DNA from: Phascolarctos cinereus
Taxonomy: Eukaryota; Chordata; Mammalia; Diprotodontia; Phascolarctidae
DNA length: 64,000 nt
Direction of reading: 5' to 3'
Assembly (NCBI RefSeq): GCF_002099425.1
Contig: NW_018344105.1
Span: forward strand, 6,636,501-6,700,500
Numbering within the stretch: position 1 is the first letter of the stretch; each line of letters starts with the position of its first letter. The notes beneath the pieces are model-generated. The model was not told where the DNA came from, did not search any database, and saw only the letters and a program-made list of their open reading frames with translations. Of this stretch, positions 1 to 11,711 are shown piece by piece. The position numbers and the translations under genes were made by a program.

Positions 1-288
1 CTTAGTCTAAGTAGGTCCAGAGGGCAAAACTAGGTAGGCATTATAAGATGGCAGATTTGGGCTCAATATGAGGAAAACTTCCTACCCATTCAAGCCATAT
101 AAAGATGTCATGGCTTGTCACAGGAGACAATGAATTATTCCCTGTCACTGGAGGTGTTCGAGCAGAGATTGGGTGGTGGCCATTTAGAGATATTGCAGAG
201 GGGAAATTATGCTTCAAGTAGGGGTTGGCCTGGACAGCTGGTCGTCGAAGGTATCATCCAGTGCTGAGATTCTGTGATTCTGTCTTGA
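1..288 (+). mobile_element. CR1/L3-type LINE, 3' part
   Basis: The segment matches the C-terminal coding end and 3' end of a CR1/L3 LINE in sense orientation. It includes the stretch read elsewhere as 'lacking aggressive conservation': GGCAGATTTGGGCTCAATATG, then a TCACTGGAGGTGTTCGAGCAG-like stretch, and the tail GAGATTCTGTGATTCTGT. That ATTCTGTG repetition is typical of CR1-family 3' ends. It is heavily diverged and cut by the window edge. Confidence 0.6.
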
Positions 289-1279
289 GCCTTTCAGGGC
301 ATCGTCTCCGCTTGAATATTCTGCTGACATCTGAAACTTAACCTGTTGGAAACTCCGCTTCCCCTCCTAGCTGGCTCTCCTTCCCACCTTCTTCATTGTT
401 CTCAATAACACTGACATCATTTTGGTTCTGTACTGCCAGAGGTATGCTGGGAAATGTTGAACAATTCTCTCTCCACAAATGTACACAGGACACCCTTTTC
501 AGTTTAATTTGCATCATTAACATTTTTTCCATCACTTTCTGAAGTCTAGACAATCGACAAAATAATAAATCAAGTCCTGACTTGTAGCATTTGCTGATTT
601 CCAAGGTCTAAATGCTCACATTGAAAACTGAACAATCATCCTGCTGGTAGGAGCTAGATCCTCCCTAGAGTACAACTCTAAGAGCCATGTTGTCTCTTTC
701 CTCTTCCATCCTTAACCAGTCCCCCTATTCTGAGTATTCTCAGAGCTGCCCTTCCTCCCAATTTCCTTCTCATCTCCTGCCTGGTTTTTGCAGAGGCCTA
801 GCTGGCCTTATTGTGTCAGTGGAGTGGCCTCGTAGGCTAGAACAGGGAGGGCCAGGCCTAGAGAACAGATAGCCTCTGGGGAGCGGGGGGATGCACTATG
901 CAGAGGTCTTAGCCATGGGTATCCTCAGAAGAAGTTGGGCCTGGTGAGTAGGATGCCAGGGAGGTTTGGTAACAGCTGCCAGGAAGGCAGGCAGCATCAG
1001 GGTGGTGATAGGCAGCAGGTGACCATCTGAGTGGGCAGGCCAAGCAGAGCTACATGATTATAGGACTGCAGGCAGAGGCATAGGCAGGCAAGCAGTTGGC
1101 ATAATGGGATCTGGCGGCGGCAGTAGCAGGGGGAGGGATTATATGGTGGGGCTCCATTGCCCAGGAAGACTGGTGAGAAAAAGGCAGGTCCCCAACAAAA
1201 TAATAAATCAAGTCCTGGGGTACTAGGCAGGGGCTCAGGCAGAGGGGCACAAAAAAGCACCTCAGTGATGGGGATTTGG
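289..1279. other. Mostly single-copy sequence
   Basis: I see no gene or full repeat here. The only internal structure is a perfect 23-bp word shared by 557-579 and 1195-1217. Reading frames of 60-90 codons in this stretch have no recognisable protein content. Confidence 0.4.
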
Positions 1280-1430
1280 GTACAGTGGCAGTGTAAAGGG
1301 CACTGTACTTGGAATCAGAGAATGTGGGTTTGAATTCTGGCTCTGCCAGTTAGTTACCATGTGTGACCTTGGGCCGCAACCTGTCTGGGCCTTGTTTTCC
1401 TCATCTGAAAAATGAGCTCCAGCTTTCCTT
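1280..1430 (+). mobile_element. MIR/THER1-type CORE-SINE
   Basis: Sense-strand MIR order is visible: a B-box-like GGGTTTGAATTCTGGCTC, the CORE (TGTGTGACCTTGGGC), and CCTCATCTGAAAAATGAG. It is degenerate and lacks the LINE-like tail. Confidence 0.75.
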
Positions 1431-1435
1431 TTCAC

Positions 1436-1890
1436 CTTATCATTCTCCCTTTTCTCTGCATGCTCCGTGTTCCAGTCCCATTGGGTCACTGGCTCCTCCC
1501 CAGTCTTGTCCTGTTCTCTTCTATCTCTGGGCATTCACACCTGTCACCTCCCTGGGACCTGGGACACATTCCCATAATCCTCTGCTCCCCTCGGTGCTCA
1601 GCATCCATGCCACCTCCTTGGAGAAGCTTTACCAGATTCCCTCTTGACGTCAAAGCGATCTGAGGCTGGTCAGGGGCTTCTAGGGCCCTTGGCTGGGATC
1701 TTTCCTTTGCCCCATCACACTCTACCTTGCATTATTTTTAGGAGTGTAGGAGTGCTGTGTCCCAGCCCCCCCCCCCATTAGACTGTAAAGGCCTTGAGGG
1801 TAGGGACTCTGTGCTTTCTATCCTCAGCCCTGGGTAAGGGTTGCTGCCTATAGGAGGATCTGAATCAATGCCTGTTGACTAGGCTTGAGC
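1436..1890 (+). mobile_element. L2 LINE 3' end
   Basis: The sequence follows the L2 3' region in sense: a GCCACCTCCTTGGAGAAGC stretch (the 'CTCCAGGAAGCCTTCC' block), then TTAGACTGTAAAGGCCTTGAG, GGGTAGGGACTCTGTG, and a TGCCTGTTGACT end. An 11-C run (1766-1776) lies inside it. Confidence 0.6.
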
Positions 1891-1924
1891 ATCAGCATCA
1901 TCATCATCAGTCATGTCAACAACT

Positions 1925-2155
1925 GTAGCTACCTTTAGGTTCTGCAAAATGCTTTATAAACATGGGTTATCTCATCAATCCCATTGATGCTATCATGATT
2001 CTCATTTTAGCAGATAAAGAAACAGAGAAAGGCAAAAAGAGGTTAAGGTACTTGCCCAGAATCCCACGGCTAGTAAATATCAGAGGTGACATTTGAACTC
2101 AGGTCTTTCTGATTCCAATCCAACCCTCTAGCCATCATATCACCTAGCTTCCTAG
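1925..2155 (-). mobile_element. MIR/THER1-type CORE-SINE
   Basis: Antisense CORE-SINE: TTCTGCAAAATGCTTTATAAA near the left, AGGTTAAGGTACTTGCCCAG in the middle and the head TATCACCTAGCTTCCT at right. Near full length. Confidence 0.75.
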
Positions 2156-3734
2156 AACCTAGGCAAAAGCCTAATTACTGGAACCAGCAGGGGACAGGGT
2201 TGGGAGGGACCAGCTGCAAAGTTGGCTTGCTTTTGAGCTGCCTGGGAGCTTGCTATCTCTTTTATCTCGGGGCCAGCCTGGGGCCAGATTTGGCTTATGG
2301 TAGCTAGCCCCTCCCTATGTGGCCCAGGACCCAGGCAGTTCATTCTGTGCCCACCAGGCAAAGAGGGAAGAATGGATTTGTTACTTTTAAGGTTTTGAAA
2401 GAGGATTGAAAACCATGGAAAGATATCTTTGTGTTGGTTTGTTTCAGAAATTCTGGTGGATTAAGCTAGTTAAAAGAGTCACCATATGCTCTCCATAGAA
2501 CTGGAGGGGTTTAAGGGACTGGGACAGGGACTGAGCCTAAATAAAGGAGAACAGGCAGTCTGCTTGGCCATCTCACCTCATTCCAATCCCTGCTACCGAT
2601 GGCTGCCAGAATGACCTTTCTCAAGCACCAGCTCTATCCTACCACTCCCAACTTAGTCTGGTTTGCCAAGCTCCCATAGCAAGTCAGTGGCAAGGACAAG
2701 ACTAGGGGACAGTTCTTCTCTCTACCAGCCCTCCCAACGACACAGCCAACAACATCATCTTACAATGGTGATAGCATTATGAAGGAAGAATAGCACATTT
2801 CTTTTCAAGTTGAAATTGTAAGCATTGTCTTTTCCTCTTGGCAGGCCCAGTGGGAACAGCTTGTGCCCTTAGCTCTCTGACTCTCCCAGGAATGACACCA
2901 GGCCTTCCCTGTAGGTAGCAAGAGCAGCCCCATTTGGGGAAGTTCTACTTTTGAGCCCATCCGGATTGACTTTCTGGGGACAGAAGGACTCCGACGTCTT
3001 CCAACGACCCTTCTGCCAGGACCTCACACAGTCTGGCCTCCCTAAGGCTCCATAATGCCAATGCTGCTTGAAATTCTGTTGCTTAGACCAGTTGAAGTTA
3101 GAATAATAGCCCCCAAATTGGACTTCTTAATAGCCCATCTGCAAATGTGCTGATGGGACCAGCCCAAGTATAAAGAAACGTTTGATTAGACACCAGTGAA
3201 GATAACAAAAATCCCAACAATTTGTCAAGTTCAAAAACAATTGTCAAAGTAGTCTTACTATGTTTTTTGTTTGTTTGTTTTTGGTTAACTTAATAATCTT
3301 GGAACTGGTCTTTCAATTAGTGTGTTGTTTTCCTTCAAATCAACTGTCAGGTTAAAGCCTCTAGGTCAGACTGGTCTTTGCATTTGAAAAGGTCCTATCA
3401 CCCTACTTGCAAATTGTCTATAGCCTAAGAGGCTCCTAGTGAGCTGCCAATAGGTCTCAATTTCCTTTAGCACCTGAGGGATCAAGGCTGTTTGCATTCT
3501 ATATTATGTATACCTTCTCCCAGCAAGGATATTGACTTTGTATCTATGGTAAAGATTCTTTATTTCCTGATCTTACTCACACACATCTTGTGCACATTGT
3601 CATTTAAAGACCTGAATAGAATTATTTATAGGCATAATCTTTTTACTTTTGTGCCCGGATAGGTCCTGCGGTGTCCACCCGGGCCTTCAGTTCAAGGCAG
3701 GCCTCTCCCAGAGAACATTCACTCATTTCCACTG
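2156..3734. other. Mostly single-copy sequence with one L2 scrap
   Basis: The only repeat I can support is a short sense L2 piece at about 2588-2680 (CTGCCAGAATGACCTTTCTC). The rest, including the AT-balanced stretch 3050-3650, shows no coding frame or known element. Confidence 0.4.
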
Positions 3735-3862
3735 GCCAACACTTCAATATGAAGTATTTGCTAGCCCTGAGCTAGGTGCTGGGAAGAGATGACAAAGGTT
3801 AGAAAGAAATGTTCTCTGACCTTGTGGAACTTCTAGTGTGGTTGTGTGATGTTCACACAAAT
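3735..3862 (-). mobile_element. L2 LINE 3'-tail fragment
   Basis: Antisense L2 tail: TGAGCTAGGTGCTGGGAAGA followed by ACCTTGTGGAACTTCTAG, the counterpart of the common 'GTGCTAGGCACTGGGG ... AAGGAGCTTACATTCTA' block. Confidence 0.55.
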
Positions 3863-4465
3863 AACTCAATGAACCCATGGTCTCATTGATATGGTATGTT
3901 CCCTTTATGGGTTGTCATGGCCAAAGAGTTCATCCTCTGGTGGTGAGTGAGTCTACCGCTACTGATGAGCCACTCTTCACTAGCTAGGCTGGTCCCCAGA
4001 AAGCTGAGTCTGCTGCCTAGGAGACAAGGTCATTGTTCTCCCCTCATTGGACCCGCATTCCTGCTTTTATTATGTATATCAGTCAGCATTACCGCCCACC
4101 ACCCCCACCTTTGTTACAGTAGCTCCGTGCTGGCCTCTGAAACATATTTTTGGGCAGAGCAACACAGAGGCTGGCTGGATTTCTGTGGTCTGATACCTGA
4201 AGGTCACTGCTTCTGAGGTATCATCTTCATTTTACCACTTCGCTGGGATTTGGGACATCACACTGGGTCAAGAGGGTAAAAAGAGGGACTGGTTTAGTTT
4301 GTAAGTTATTATAGATATCACATATATGGGGGGGGGGAGCCTAAGCTCACCTGGCTTTGCAGGTAACCATTCTCTTATGCACTACAGAATGTGTGTGTAC
4401 AGAGGGTGGAGTTTATTCGGGAATGGCTCTTACAAAATTTGACAAGTAAACATAAATGTTACTGT
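3863..4465. other. No recognisable feature
   Basis: Single-copy-looking sequence with a run of ten or so G residues near 4328-4337. Frames of up to 89 codons show no family signature. Confidence 0.35.
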
Positions 4466-4622
4466 GTGGGTATGTATGTGGATATATATGTATCTGTATA
4501 CATATATGTGTATACATACCTACACACACGCACACACATAAAATCTTGCCTACCTCACAGGGTTGTTGTGAGAATCAAATGTTATATAAACGTTAGCTAT
4601 TGTTATTATTGTTACATAAGCA
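4466..4622 (+). repeat. TG/TA/CA microsatellite plus CORE-SINE tail
   Basis: An alternating purine-pyrimidine tract (4466-4540, GTATGTATGT / ATATATGTAT / ACACACACGCAC) is followed by a 3' CORE-SINE scrap (CCTACCTCACAGGGTTGTTG, then ATAAACGTTAGCTATTG). The frame running through 4391-4708 is low-complexity and not a gene. Confidence 0.7.
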
Positions 4623-5971
4623 AGCCAAAGTGTCATTATACATATACACATACATGCTATTTAACGCAAACCTTTCTGTCTTTGCTTGCTATCTTCTCTG
4701 AAATGTGAATGACTCTTCTAGCAAGTCCACACATATTGGATCAGAACTCATAGTTGACTTTATTCCTTTCTGCAGATTCACAATAAAGGAAACAGCCAAT
4801 GCTCTGAAGGCTTTACAGATGTTTGACTGAAAAAGATGGGCTGATCCCATGGTAAGAGCAGGGGATAACCAGTGGCCATCCCCATGTGTTCCACTTGTCC
4901 TTGGGATGTCAGGAGAATGTGAGGAAGGCTCCCAGCACATTGGGTGGACCTCCTGTGGTGACCTTGTGGGAGGGCACAGATAAAAGTGGCACCAGATGGT
5001 TCAGTGTGGATGGGCCGCTATCTCTGTCTTTGGAGGGGACATCGACATTAGTGAGGTCACAGAGTCCTTTTGAGTCATTGAGAATTTAACTGTTTCACGG
5101 GCACCAAGTCCAGACCTATTATCCTTTCCTCTTGCTGTATTTCCTGCCTACCTATTCTTCCAGTCATACGTGTCCTTGATGTCTTTTATGCCATTTCTTG
5201 GAGACAGTTCATCATGGGTAATTCTTTGAAGCTCCCTCTACCCACCATTTATCCTTTCCGTTTCCTGTGAGGTCACCTTCAGGTTTGCTTCTTCTGAGAT
5301 AATAGTGTTCCATAATTTGTAGCCAGATAGCATTGCTGAAAGAATGTTTTTAAAGGGTGGGCTGTGTGGGAGTGAGCAGCCGGGAATCCTCGAAGGCATT
5401 GTCTTTTCTCAAGATATGATCTAGCCTGCTCTCCTCCTCCTATGTAATTCTATGCTTAGGTTATTGTCCTTTTATAGATATATGATGTTGAATGAATGAA
5501 TGAACTCTGTGGGCTGCATGTCATCATCTGGGAAGTATATGTCTTTTCATCTGCTTTACTGTTCCGATTTCTATGACTAAGCCAACCTTTTTTGAGTGAA
5601 AATAGATTCCATTGAGGAAACTTTTCAATTGCTCTGGGATTCAAAGTCATGCTGTATACAGTGCAATCTCTACATTAGATACAGCTTTAAGAAACTTGTA
5701 TTCCTCCTTACTGTTTTTAAAAAGAGTTATATTTTTCATAGAAAAAAAGCATAATTGATCAGATTGTGCCCTTGAGCCGGGCCCTCAGTTTACCCTAGGG
5801 AAAGTCTAGCCAGCTAGACTGAGCAGCCAAAGTCAGGCACCGCTATCCACCTGGTGGCAACTATAAGGAGTGCAGTCACGGTGGCTGGGAGGCTGTAGGC
5901 TCTGGAGTGCCTCCAAACATATGAGGGACTGGGCATTCAGAAAGAGCCTTCTTGGCATTGTCTCATTAAAA
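4623..5971. other. No recognisable feature
   Basis: About 1.3 kb of apparently single-copy sequence. I see no SINE boxes, LINE signatures, splice-bounded frames or CpG clustering. Confidence 0.35.
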
Positions 5972-6245
5972 GGCAGCATGGGATAGTGGAAAGATTATTG
6001 AACTTGGAGTCAGGAAGGTCTGGGTTCAAATCCTGCTCCTGATGGTTACTAGCTATAGGACCCTGGGCAAGTTCTTTACCCTCTCTGAGCCTCAGTTTCC
6101 TTATATGTAAAACAGAGATAATAATAGCTGTAGTAATTGCTTTAACAGTTGTAAGGGCTTGTTGTAAGGATTAAATGTATTATGGAGGGCTTTGCAGACC
6201 TTAAAGTATTATAGAAATGTCCGTTATTATTAGCTATTGTTAGCA
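5972..6245 (+). mobile_element. MIR/THER1-type CORE-SINE, near full length
   Basis: Complete order: head GCAGCATGGGATAGTGGAAAG, B-box-like GGTTCAAATCCTGC, CORE (CCCTGGGCAAGTTC), GAGCCTCAGTTTCC, and a tail ending in TTATTATTAGCTATTGTTAG. Confidence 0.85.
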
Positions 6246-9204
6246 AGGTTAACAAGGTTATAGATGAGTTCTTTTTCTGACAATTATGATGCCTCCTTAT
6301 ACAAGGGATAAATATTCCCATTGACTCCACATGGACTACAGCCTTGGACTAGGCCTTTTAAAAAGGGTAGCTGCAGAAACAGAGCTGAGATGGCCAGAGA
6401 AGGTAGTCAAATACACATAGATTACAGTTTCCTGGAGGGAAAACCATATGGTCCTTCCAGAATACCATGCGGATGAGGGAAGCACAGGGTCCTAGCATAG
6501 AGAGGGAACCATGTGGTTCAAGAGATAGCAGTGGACAGAGGCAGTGGAATAGAGTTCCTTGGCCAAGCCAGGAGCTACAGGAATGTGGGCTGGTAGCAGT
6601 GGAGTGGCAATGACATAGCAATAAAGATATTCCTGCACAGGTGAAGGAATTCTGGGCCATTCCTTTTGAATCGGAGGAGCAGTTCCTGGATCAAGGGGAG
6701 AACTTCCTGAACAAAGGAGGCACTAGATCTCAGCAGCAGTGAAGAAGTGAGCCTTAGTATACGGGAACAAACTTGGACCTCACCTTTCTTTGGTACTGTG
6801 AGCTATTTGGACTGTGCAGGTGTTAGGGAGTGGAGTTGACTCTATACTAGCTCTAAGTTCTTTCCACTTTAGGGGGTATCTCAGTTGACCCAGCATTATG
6901 AGTCTTGAGGCAAGTGTAGAAATTCTTGGAAGCTGAGGCTCAACTGAAGAGAGGGTCAACTCTAGTGAATCCACAAACTTTCCCTTTGTGGGATGAGGAG
7001 AGCAACTACACGGTAGTACTGTAAATCTGTACTACCCAGGGGCCTATACAAGTGACTATATAGGTCCCTGAGAAGGTAGAGCTCAGATATCCATGAAGAT
7101 AGAGCTTAATGAAGAGACCAAAGTTGTTTGTTTTTGGTTTGGGTTTTTACTGTTTAAGGGCTCTGGGTGTCCTTTCTCTTAGCTGTTGGGTTAGATAAAT
7201 CTTGTTCTGTATTTTAGGTATTGTTACCCTGAGTGCTTGCATGCAAATTTTTAAAAATACTTTTTCTATAGAGGTGTAGACATGAGCCAAATTTTGAAGT
7301 TCCCAAGGAAAACCCTGGGTGGGGGCTTGAGTCAGAGAATGATTTGTGAGAAGCCCCTGTAAATTCAGAGCTTTGGTCCTGTGCCGTGAGTTACACTATG
7401 AAGTGTTGGAAACCATTACACCAGTGTAGGCCAAAAGAGGCCTAAAATTGGAGCCAAGAGGTTTAGCATTGTTTTGGACAGGGATGAAGTATCCCCTCTC
7501 CTGATTCTCTTCCCTGTCCCCTGACCCTATTGAAGGGGGCTCTTAACTGCTAACTCCAATGGGTAGTAAACTGATACCTCTCTCTTGGTTCATCACAGGT
7601 CTCCTTTGCCTGAGCTTGAAGGCTTGTTCTCTTTAGGTCCCTCTTCCTCCCTATTGGGACCTCTCTGCCAGGCCTTGTTCCATTTCCACCGAGCCTTACC
7701 CCAAGATGGCATGCTACTAATCCCGTTAGCTAATAAAGGTTAAGGTGTTTCGCCTTTAAGGAGTATTGGAACCTCCATAGTGGATTCTGAGGGACCCAAA
7801 ATGCCTCCAAGACCGCAAAGAAGAGATTTTTAATAGGAGAACTTCAGGTGCTCTGATGGTCAGTGGCTGAGATACTTGGGGTCAAGAGAACCTTCTCAAA
7901 GTCCTTCCAAGCACATCATGTAGGTGGCCACCTACTCTGCCTATGCTTAAGGCCACTCCTCTGTTGGGGAGGCTGACAGCTCTCGGGCTCCTGAGGGGCC
8001 TTCCCTTGAGGACACCCGCCTCCTTCAATGAGTCATCTGAAGGGTCTGGGACCAAAGCCAGGCAATTAACCTTTACTAATTGGAGTCAGAAGACGCCCAG
8101 CGTGTGAGCGAGATAAGTAGCTGGTGTTCGGTTTCCGGAGCTAATTTTAACACCAGCAGATGGTGCTAAAATGTCCAGTTTCTGCCTCTTAAAACAAACA
8201 TCTCAAATTTCCTTAAAATCATATACTGTCAGAGAAAGATAAATGGAGACACATTCGCTAATTGCTCCAGAGAGTTCAGAGCAGGGTGATTGTCATCAGT
8301 GTTTAATTTCGTGGAGTAGACTCTGGCCTGGGACATGGGGAGCCCTTCTCCTCCTGCCCTCCCCCTACCCCCAGCTGCTTTCTAGCAGATCAGTTTTCCT
8401 CTAGCCGGCTCCTCACTTTGAGGAAGGTAATTAACGCTCCTTCCAAATGTATTTTCACCTCATGCTTCATGGGGGAGATGAAACCCAGGAGCCCCAGCAT
8501 CCCCACAGAGTTCAGCGAGAGATTTTTTCCTTCACTCTTTGGCGGAGGGTGTGACTCAAAGACACCTGGGGACCCTTCTCCATCCCATCATTGTTGGCTG
8601 CAGCTCCTGGAGGATGTTGGGAAGGAGAGGCAATGGAGCTCTGTCCTTTGGGAAGAAGAGCTGGCTGATTTCCAGGGTGCTCGTCTCAGTGATCATGAGG
8701 GTATTCTCCCATAGGAAGTATAAAATGGGGCTCAAGAACAGACATGGGAATTCCTCCAGCTTTGGTTCTGTGCCATGGGCTATATGTGCCAATTCAACAA
8801 ATCATTGAACTCGGGGACTCAAGCATACTCAGGGTCCTAGAAGGTCAAGGCTAGGGCGCTTGAGTCAATGGCTAGAGCTCAGAGGAGTTTAGGATCAAGT
8901 CAAGGAGGTGTCTTGGACCAGTCCCCAAGGAGAGCTGAATCCCTGGGAAGCTGCTATGGTCCGCAAGGCCAAGGATGTACTCCAGGAGGCTCACAGTCAG
9001 GCTCTCTGATAGCAGCTTCAGATCCTCCAGATGACTTTCTCCTTGACAGGAAGCCCAACAGTCTGTGGTAGTGGGGGCTCCTGAAAGACAGGAAAGCAAC
9101 TCTGAAAGGGGCTCAGAAATTGGAGGTGGCCCCAAGACACACTTGACCAACCTTACCACAGAGGGGTGTTATTCCAACTTGTACCCCAATAAGCACCTCC
9201 TCCA
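6246..9204. other. Long single-copy stretch
   Basis: About 3 kb almost free of recognisable repeats, which is unusual in this window. It contains the motif-rich block at 8040-8330, annotated separately. Overlapping 78-98-codon frames occur at 8418-8808 on both strands, but with no recognisable domains. A TATAAAATGGGG string at 8719-8730 has no CpG or initiator context. Confidence 0.4.
8040..8330. promoter_or_regulatory. Candidate conserved enhancer
   Basis: A repeat-free, AT-balanced block packed with homeodomain-like cores (TTACTAATTGG, GAGCTAATTTTAAC, CGCTAATTGCTCC), an E-box (AGCAGATGGTGC) and GATA-like strings (GAGATAAGTAG, AGATAAATGG). The composition looks like vertebrate developmental enhancers. 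This is a judgement from motifs only; no alignment was possible, and the target gene is unknown. Confidence 0.3.
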
Positions 9205-9400
9205 CGCCCAACATCCCAGACCAGTGGTCATCCAGCCTGTTTTCAGATCTCCAGGTAACTCACTGCTTCTTGACATGGCCCATTCAATTGGTGGAGAGCT
9301 CCAGTCATTAGGAAGTCTTTCCTTACATCACACTGAAATTTGCTCTTAGTTTTGCCCTCTGGAGCCAAAGCCCATTGGTAGGCAGACAGGGGAATGGGGG
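9205..9400 (-). mobile_element. CR1/L3 LINE fragment
   Basis: Antisense CR1/L3: CATCCCAGACCAGTGGTCATC, a CCATTCAATTGGTGGAGAGC stretch, and GGAAGTCTTTCCTTACATCA, matching the C-terminal end of the CR1 reverse transcriptase reading frame seen in sense at 40700-41262. Confidence 0.6.
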
Positions 9401-9524
9401 CATCTCCTGGGATACCAGGCAGTGGCTTGCTTTGTGGTACACTCTTCTAAGGAAAACAGTACTGTATTGCCTTGATAGCGGTAACTATTTGTGTGCCTGG
9501 GTGTAGACCTTATCCTTGCTGATT

Positions 9525-9625
9525 GATAGAATGTAAGCTCTTTGAGGGTAAGGACTATTTTATTCATGCTTTTGTGTCCCTAGTGCCTTGTGGCACTTTG
9601 TCAGTGCTTAAGAAATGCTTGATCA
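9525..9625 (+). mobile_element. L2 LINE 3' tail
   Basis: Sense tail: AGAATGTAAGCTCTTTGAGG, GGTAAGGACTATTTTATTC, then GTCAGTGCTTAAGAAATGC. Confidence 0.65.
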
Positions 9626-9987
9626 TTCCCAAATGCATGTATTCTTATTGGTGGAGTTTCAAGCCACTATAGGAGAAGGGAGTATTTTTAGATCAGGGAG
9701 TCTTCCTCCTGTTTCTTATATGACATCAATTTGTAGCCACCTTCCTCAACACAGTAGAAAGCCAACTGTAGTCTGATTACATAACACCAATTTGACTTGG
9801 CTACCTGGGGACCTTCAGCAGCCGATAGATGCCTGTGGTGGGAAGGAGCCGCTTGGTGCGGGAATGTAAAAGACTTATTTTTCAGTATGGCCAAAGAATC
9901 CTTTGGACCACATCCTTATATGGGGTTGGTTGCTACTTTAGCAAAAACATCACCAAGAGTGATCAAGGAGTCTGAAACATCTCATAT

Positions 9988-10250
9988 CAATCAATCAAGA
10001 AATATTTATTAAGTGTGGACTAGGTGCCAGGTACTGTGTGGTGGAAAGAATAATGGATTTCAGGGAGAACTGAGTTCTAGTACTGGACCTGTCACTGGGT
10101 AATTCCCTTAACCTCTCTGGGTCTCCATTTTTTCATCTATAAAATGGAGACAAAAATACTTGTACTACCTGCCTAACAGGGTTATTATAAGGCTCAAATG
10201 AGATCATGTGGCTAAAGTATCTTGTAACTATGAGCTGTTATTATCATAAA
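9988..10250 (+). mobile_element. L2 tail scrap (-) joined to CORE-SINE (+)
   Basis: An antisense L2 tail (AATATTTATTAAGTG, GGTGCCAGGTACTGTG; 9988-10035) runs straight into a sense MIR/THER1 copy (TTCCCTTAACCTCTCTGG, AAAATGGAGACAAAAATAC, ending TGAGCTGTTATTATC). Confidence 0.65.
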
Positions 10251-10256
10251 TCTGGA

Positions 10257-10434
10257 CATGGAATGTCAGAGCTGGGAGGTACCTTAGAACATGGAATGTT
10301 AGAGGTGGGAAGGGAACCTTAAAAACATGGAATGCCAGAGTTGTGAAGGGACCTTAGAACTGAGAATGTCAGAACTGGGAGAAATCTTAGAACATGGCAT
10401 ATCAGAACTAGAATGGAACTCAGAGTTCATCTAG
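10257..10434. repeat. Minisatellite A, ~34-bp unit, 5 copies
   Basis: Five tandem copies of a 33-36-bp unit start at 10257, 10290, 10326, 10360 and 10393. The unit core is GGAATGTCAGAGCTGGGAGG followed by CCTTAGAACAT. The unit resembles the antisense LINE-like tail (GAATGTCAGAGCTGGAAGGG...) of a CORE-SINE, and a degraded remainder of such a SINE follows at 10435-10570. It looks like a local expansion of that tail. A related array lies at 11984-12300 and a third, inverted, at 60090-60265. Confidence 0.85.
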
Positions 10435-10570
10435 CCCAGCCTTCTCATTTGTATAAATAAATCAGTCACAGATGGGAAGTGACCGGCCCCAAATCACATG
10501 GGGACTTGTTGAGTTTCGAACCCAGACTTCCTGATTTCCCATCTGATGTACTACAACTGCTTCCCACAAA
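10435..10570 (-). mobile_element. CORE-SINE body flanking minisatellite A
   Basis: Antisense: GATGGGAAGTGACCGGCCCC, AAATCACATGGGGACTTG, GAACCCAGACTTCCTGATTT. It continues directly from the last minisatellite copy, so the array sits at its 3' end. Confidence 0.65.
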
Positions 10571-11271
10571 CCTATAAGACACCAGCCTCCTAGTACGTGA
10601 CTGAATATGTGCATTCAAATAGTGAAGAAGGGGGAGTTGCAGAGCATGGCATAATTGGAGTTGGCAAGGATGTGTTATGGGTCAGGGAGAGCCTAGAAAA
10701 CCATCAGGGTCCTCAGACTGATTTGGGAAAGCTTCATGGAGGAAGTGGGTTTTCCAGGGCTTAGTTTATGAGTGATATAGCATTTCAGATACATTGAACT
10801 GATCCGTATCGAGATATTAAATGATTTCTTTGGTGTATCTTCCATTCTTCAGCAATACCTGGGACCACCCTTAGTTCTAGAGGAGAAAACCTAAATCCCT
10901 GGGGATTTATTTTTCAAAGTCAGCTCTGAGTACCCATGATAACTTAAAAATAGTGAAATAACGTACTGAAGCTGGCTTTTGGGCCCAGCTTCCAGCTTCA
11001 CTCACTCGAAGGAATATCATTTAGGTGACATCATTAAAAACAACATTCTTCTTGTGAGTGGATGTCGATTTCAAGGAAAATGGTCACGTGCCTAAGCCTT
11101 AGAGCATGGAAGGAATGGTACTAAATTTGGCACTTCTTGAAAAATGGTTCTGTAAATGTTTGGTGCTTACCCAAGTGACCGGGTAAGGTCAACAACAGTG
11201 CATCGTGAGTATCCACAGCTCCCACCACCAATCTCTCCCCAACATCTAAAAATTGCGTTGCATAATGCATC
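10571..11271. other. No recognisable feature
   Basis: About 700 bases of single-copy-looking sequence. The portion 10940-11110 (GACATCATTAAAAACAAC, GGTCACGTGCC) is repeat-free and could be regulatory, but nothing stronger can be said. Confidence 0.35.
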
Positions 11272-11492
11272 ACATAGTAGCTAGGGTATGGGACTTGGAG
11301 TCAGGAAGACCTGGGTTTGACTCCTAGCTCAGATACTTTCTGGCTGTGTGACCCTGAGTAAGTCACTTAACCTCTCTGTGCCCAGTTTCTTCATCTATAA
11401 AATGGGGATAACAGTATGCATGGCATAGGGTCATTGTGAGGATCTGGTGAGGGACAGTATGTCAAGCACTTTGTAAATCTTAGGGCTTGATC
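11272..11492 (+). mobile_element. MIR/THER1-type CORE-SINE
   Basis: Sense: GACTTGGAGTCAGGAAGACC, TGTGTGACCCTGAGTAAGTC, CTATAAAATGGGGATAAC and CAAGCACTTTGTAAATC. Confidence 0.85.
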
Positions 11493-11711
11493 ATTTTTGG
11501 TCCAGGCCTGTGATTTCATTGGAGGACAGGACTTGTATGGATTAGAATCTTAGAAAGTTTCAGGGAAGGAGGGGGCGCTGAGATGGTTGGCTAGCTTGGA
11601 GTCTCACAGAAGGTATGATGGAAGGGGAACCTGAACCCAGGTCTTCCTGACTTGAAATCTAGCATTCTGTTCACTCTGCTTTATTGCTTCTCAAGACTCT
11701 ATAGAAGACTC

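Noticed and set aside
4391-4708. 105-codon Tyr/Val/Thr-rich frame
   Set aside because: It is read through a TG/TA/CA microsatellite and a SINE tail.
8713-8735. TATA-box promoter (AGTATAAAATGGGG)
   Set aside because: No initiator, CpG or downstream exon context; a lone match is expected by chance.
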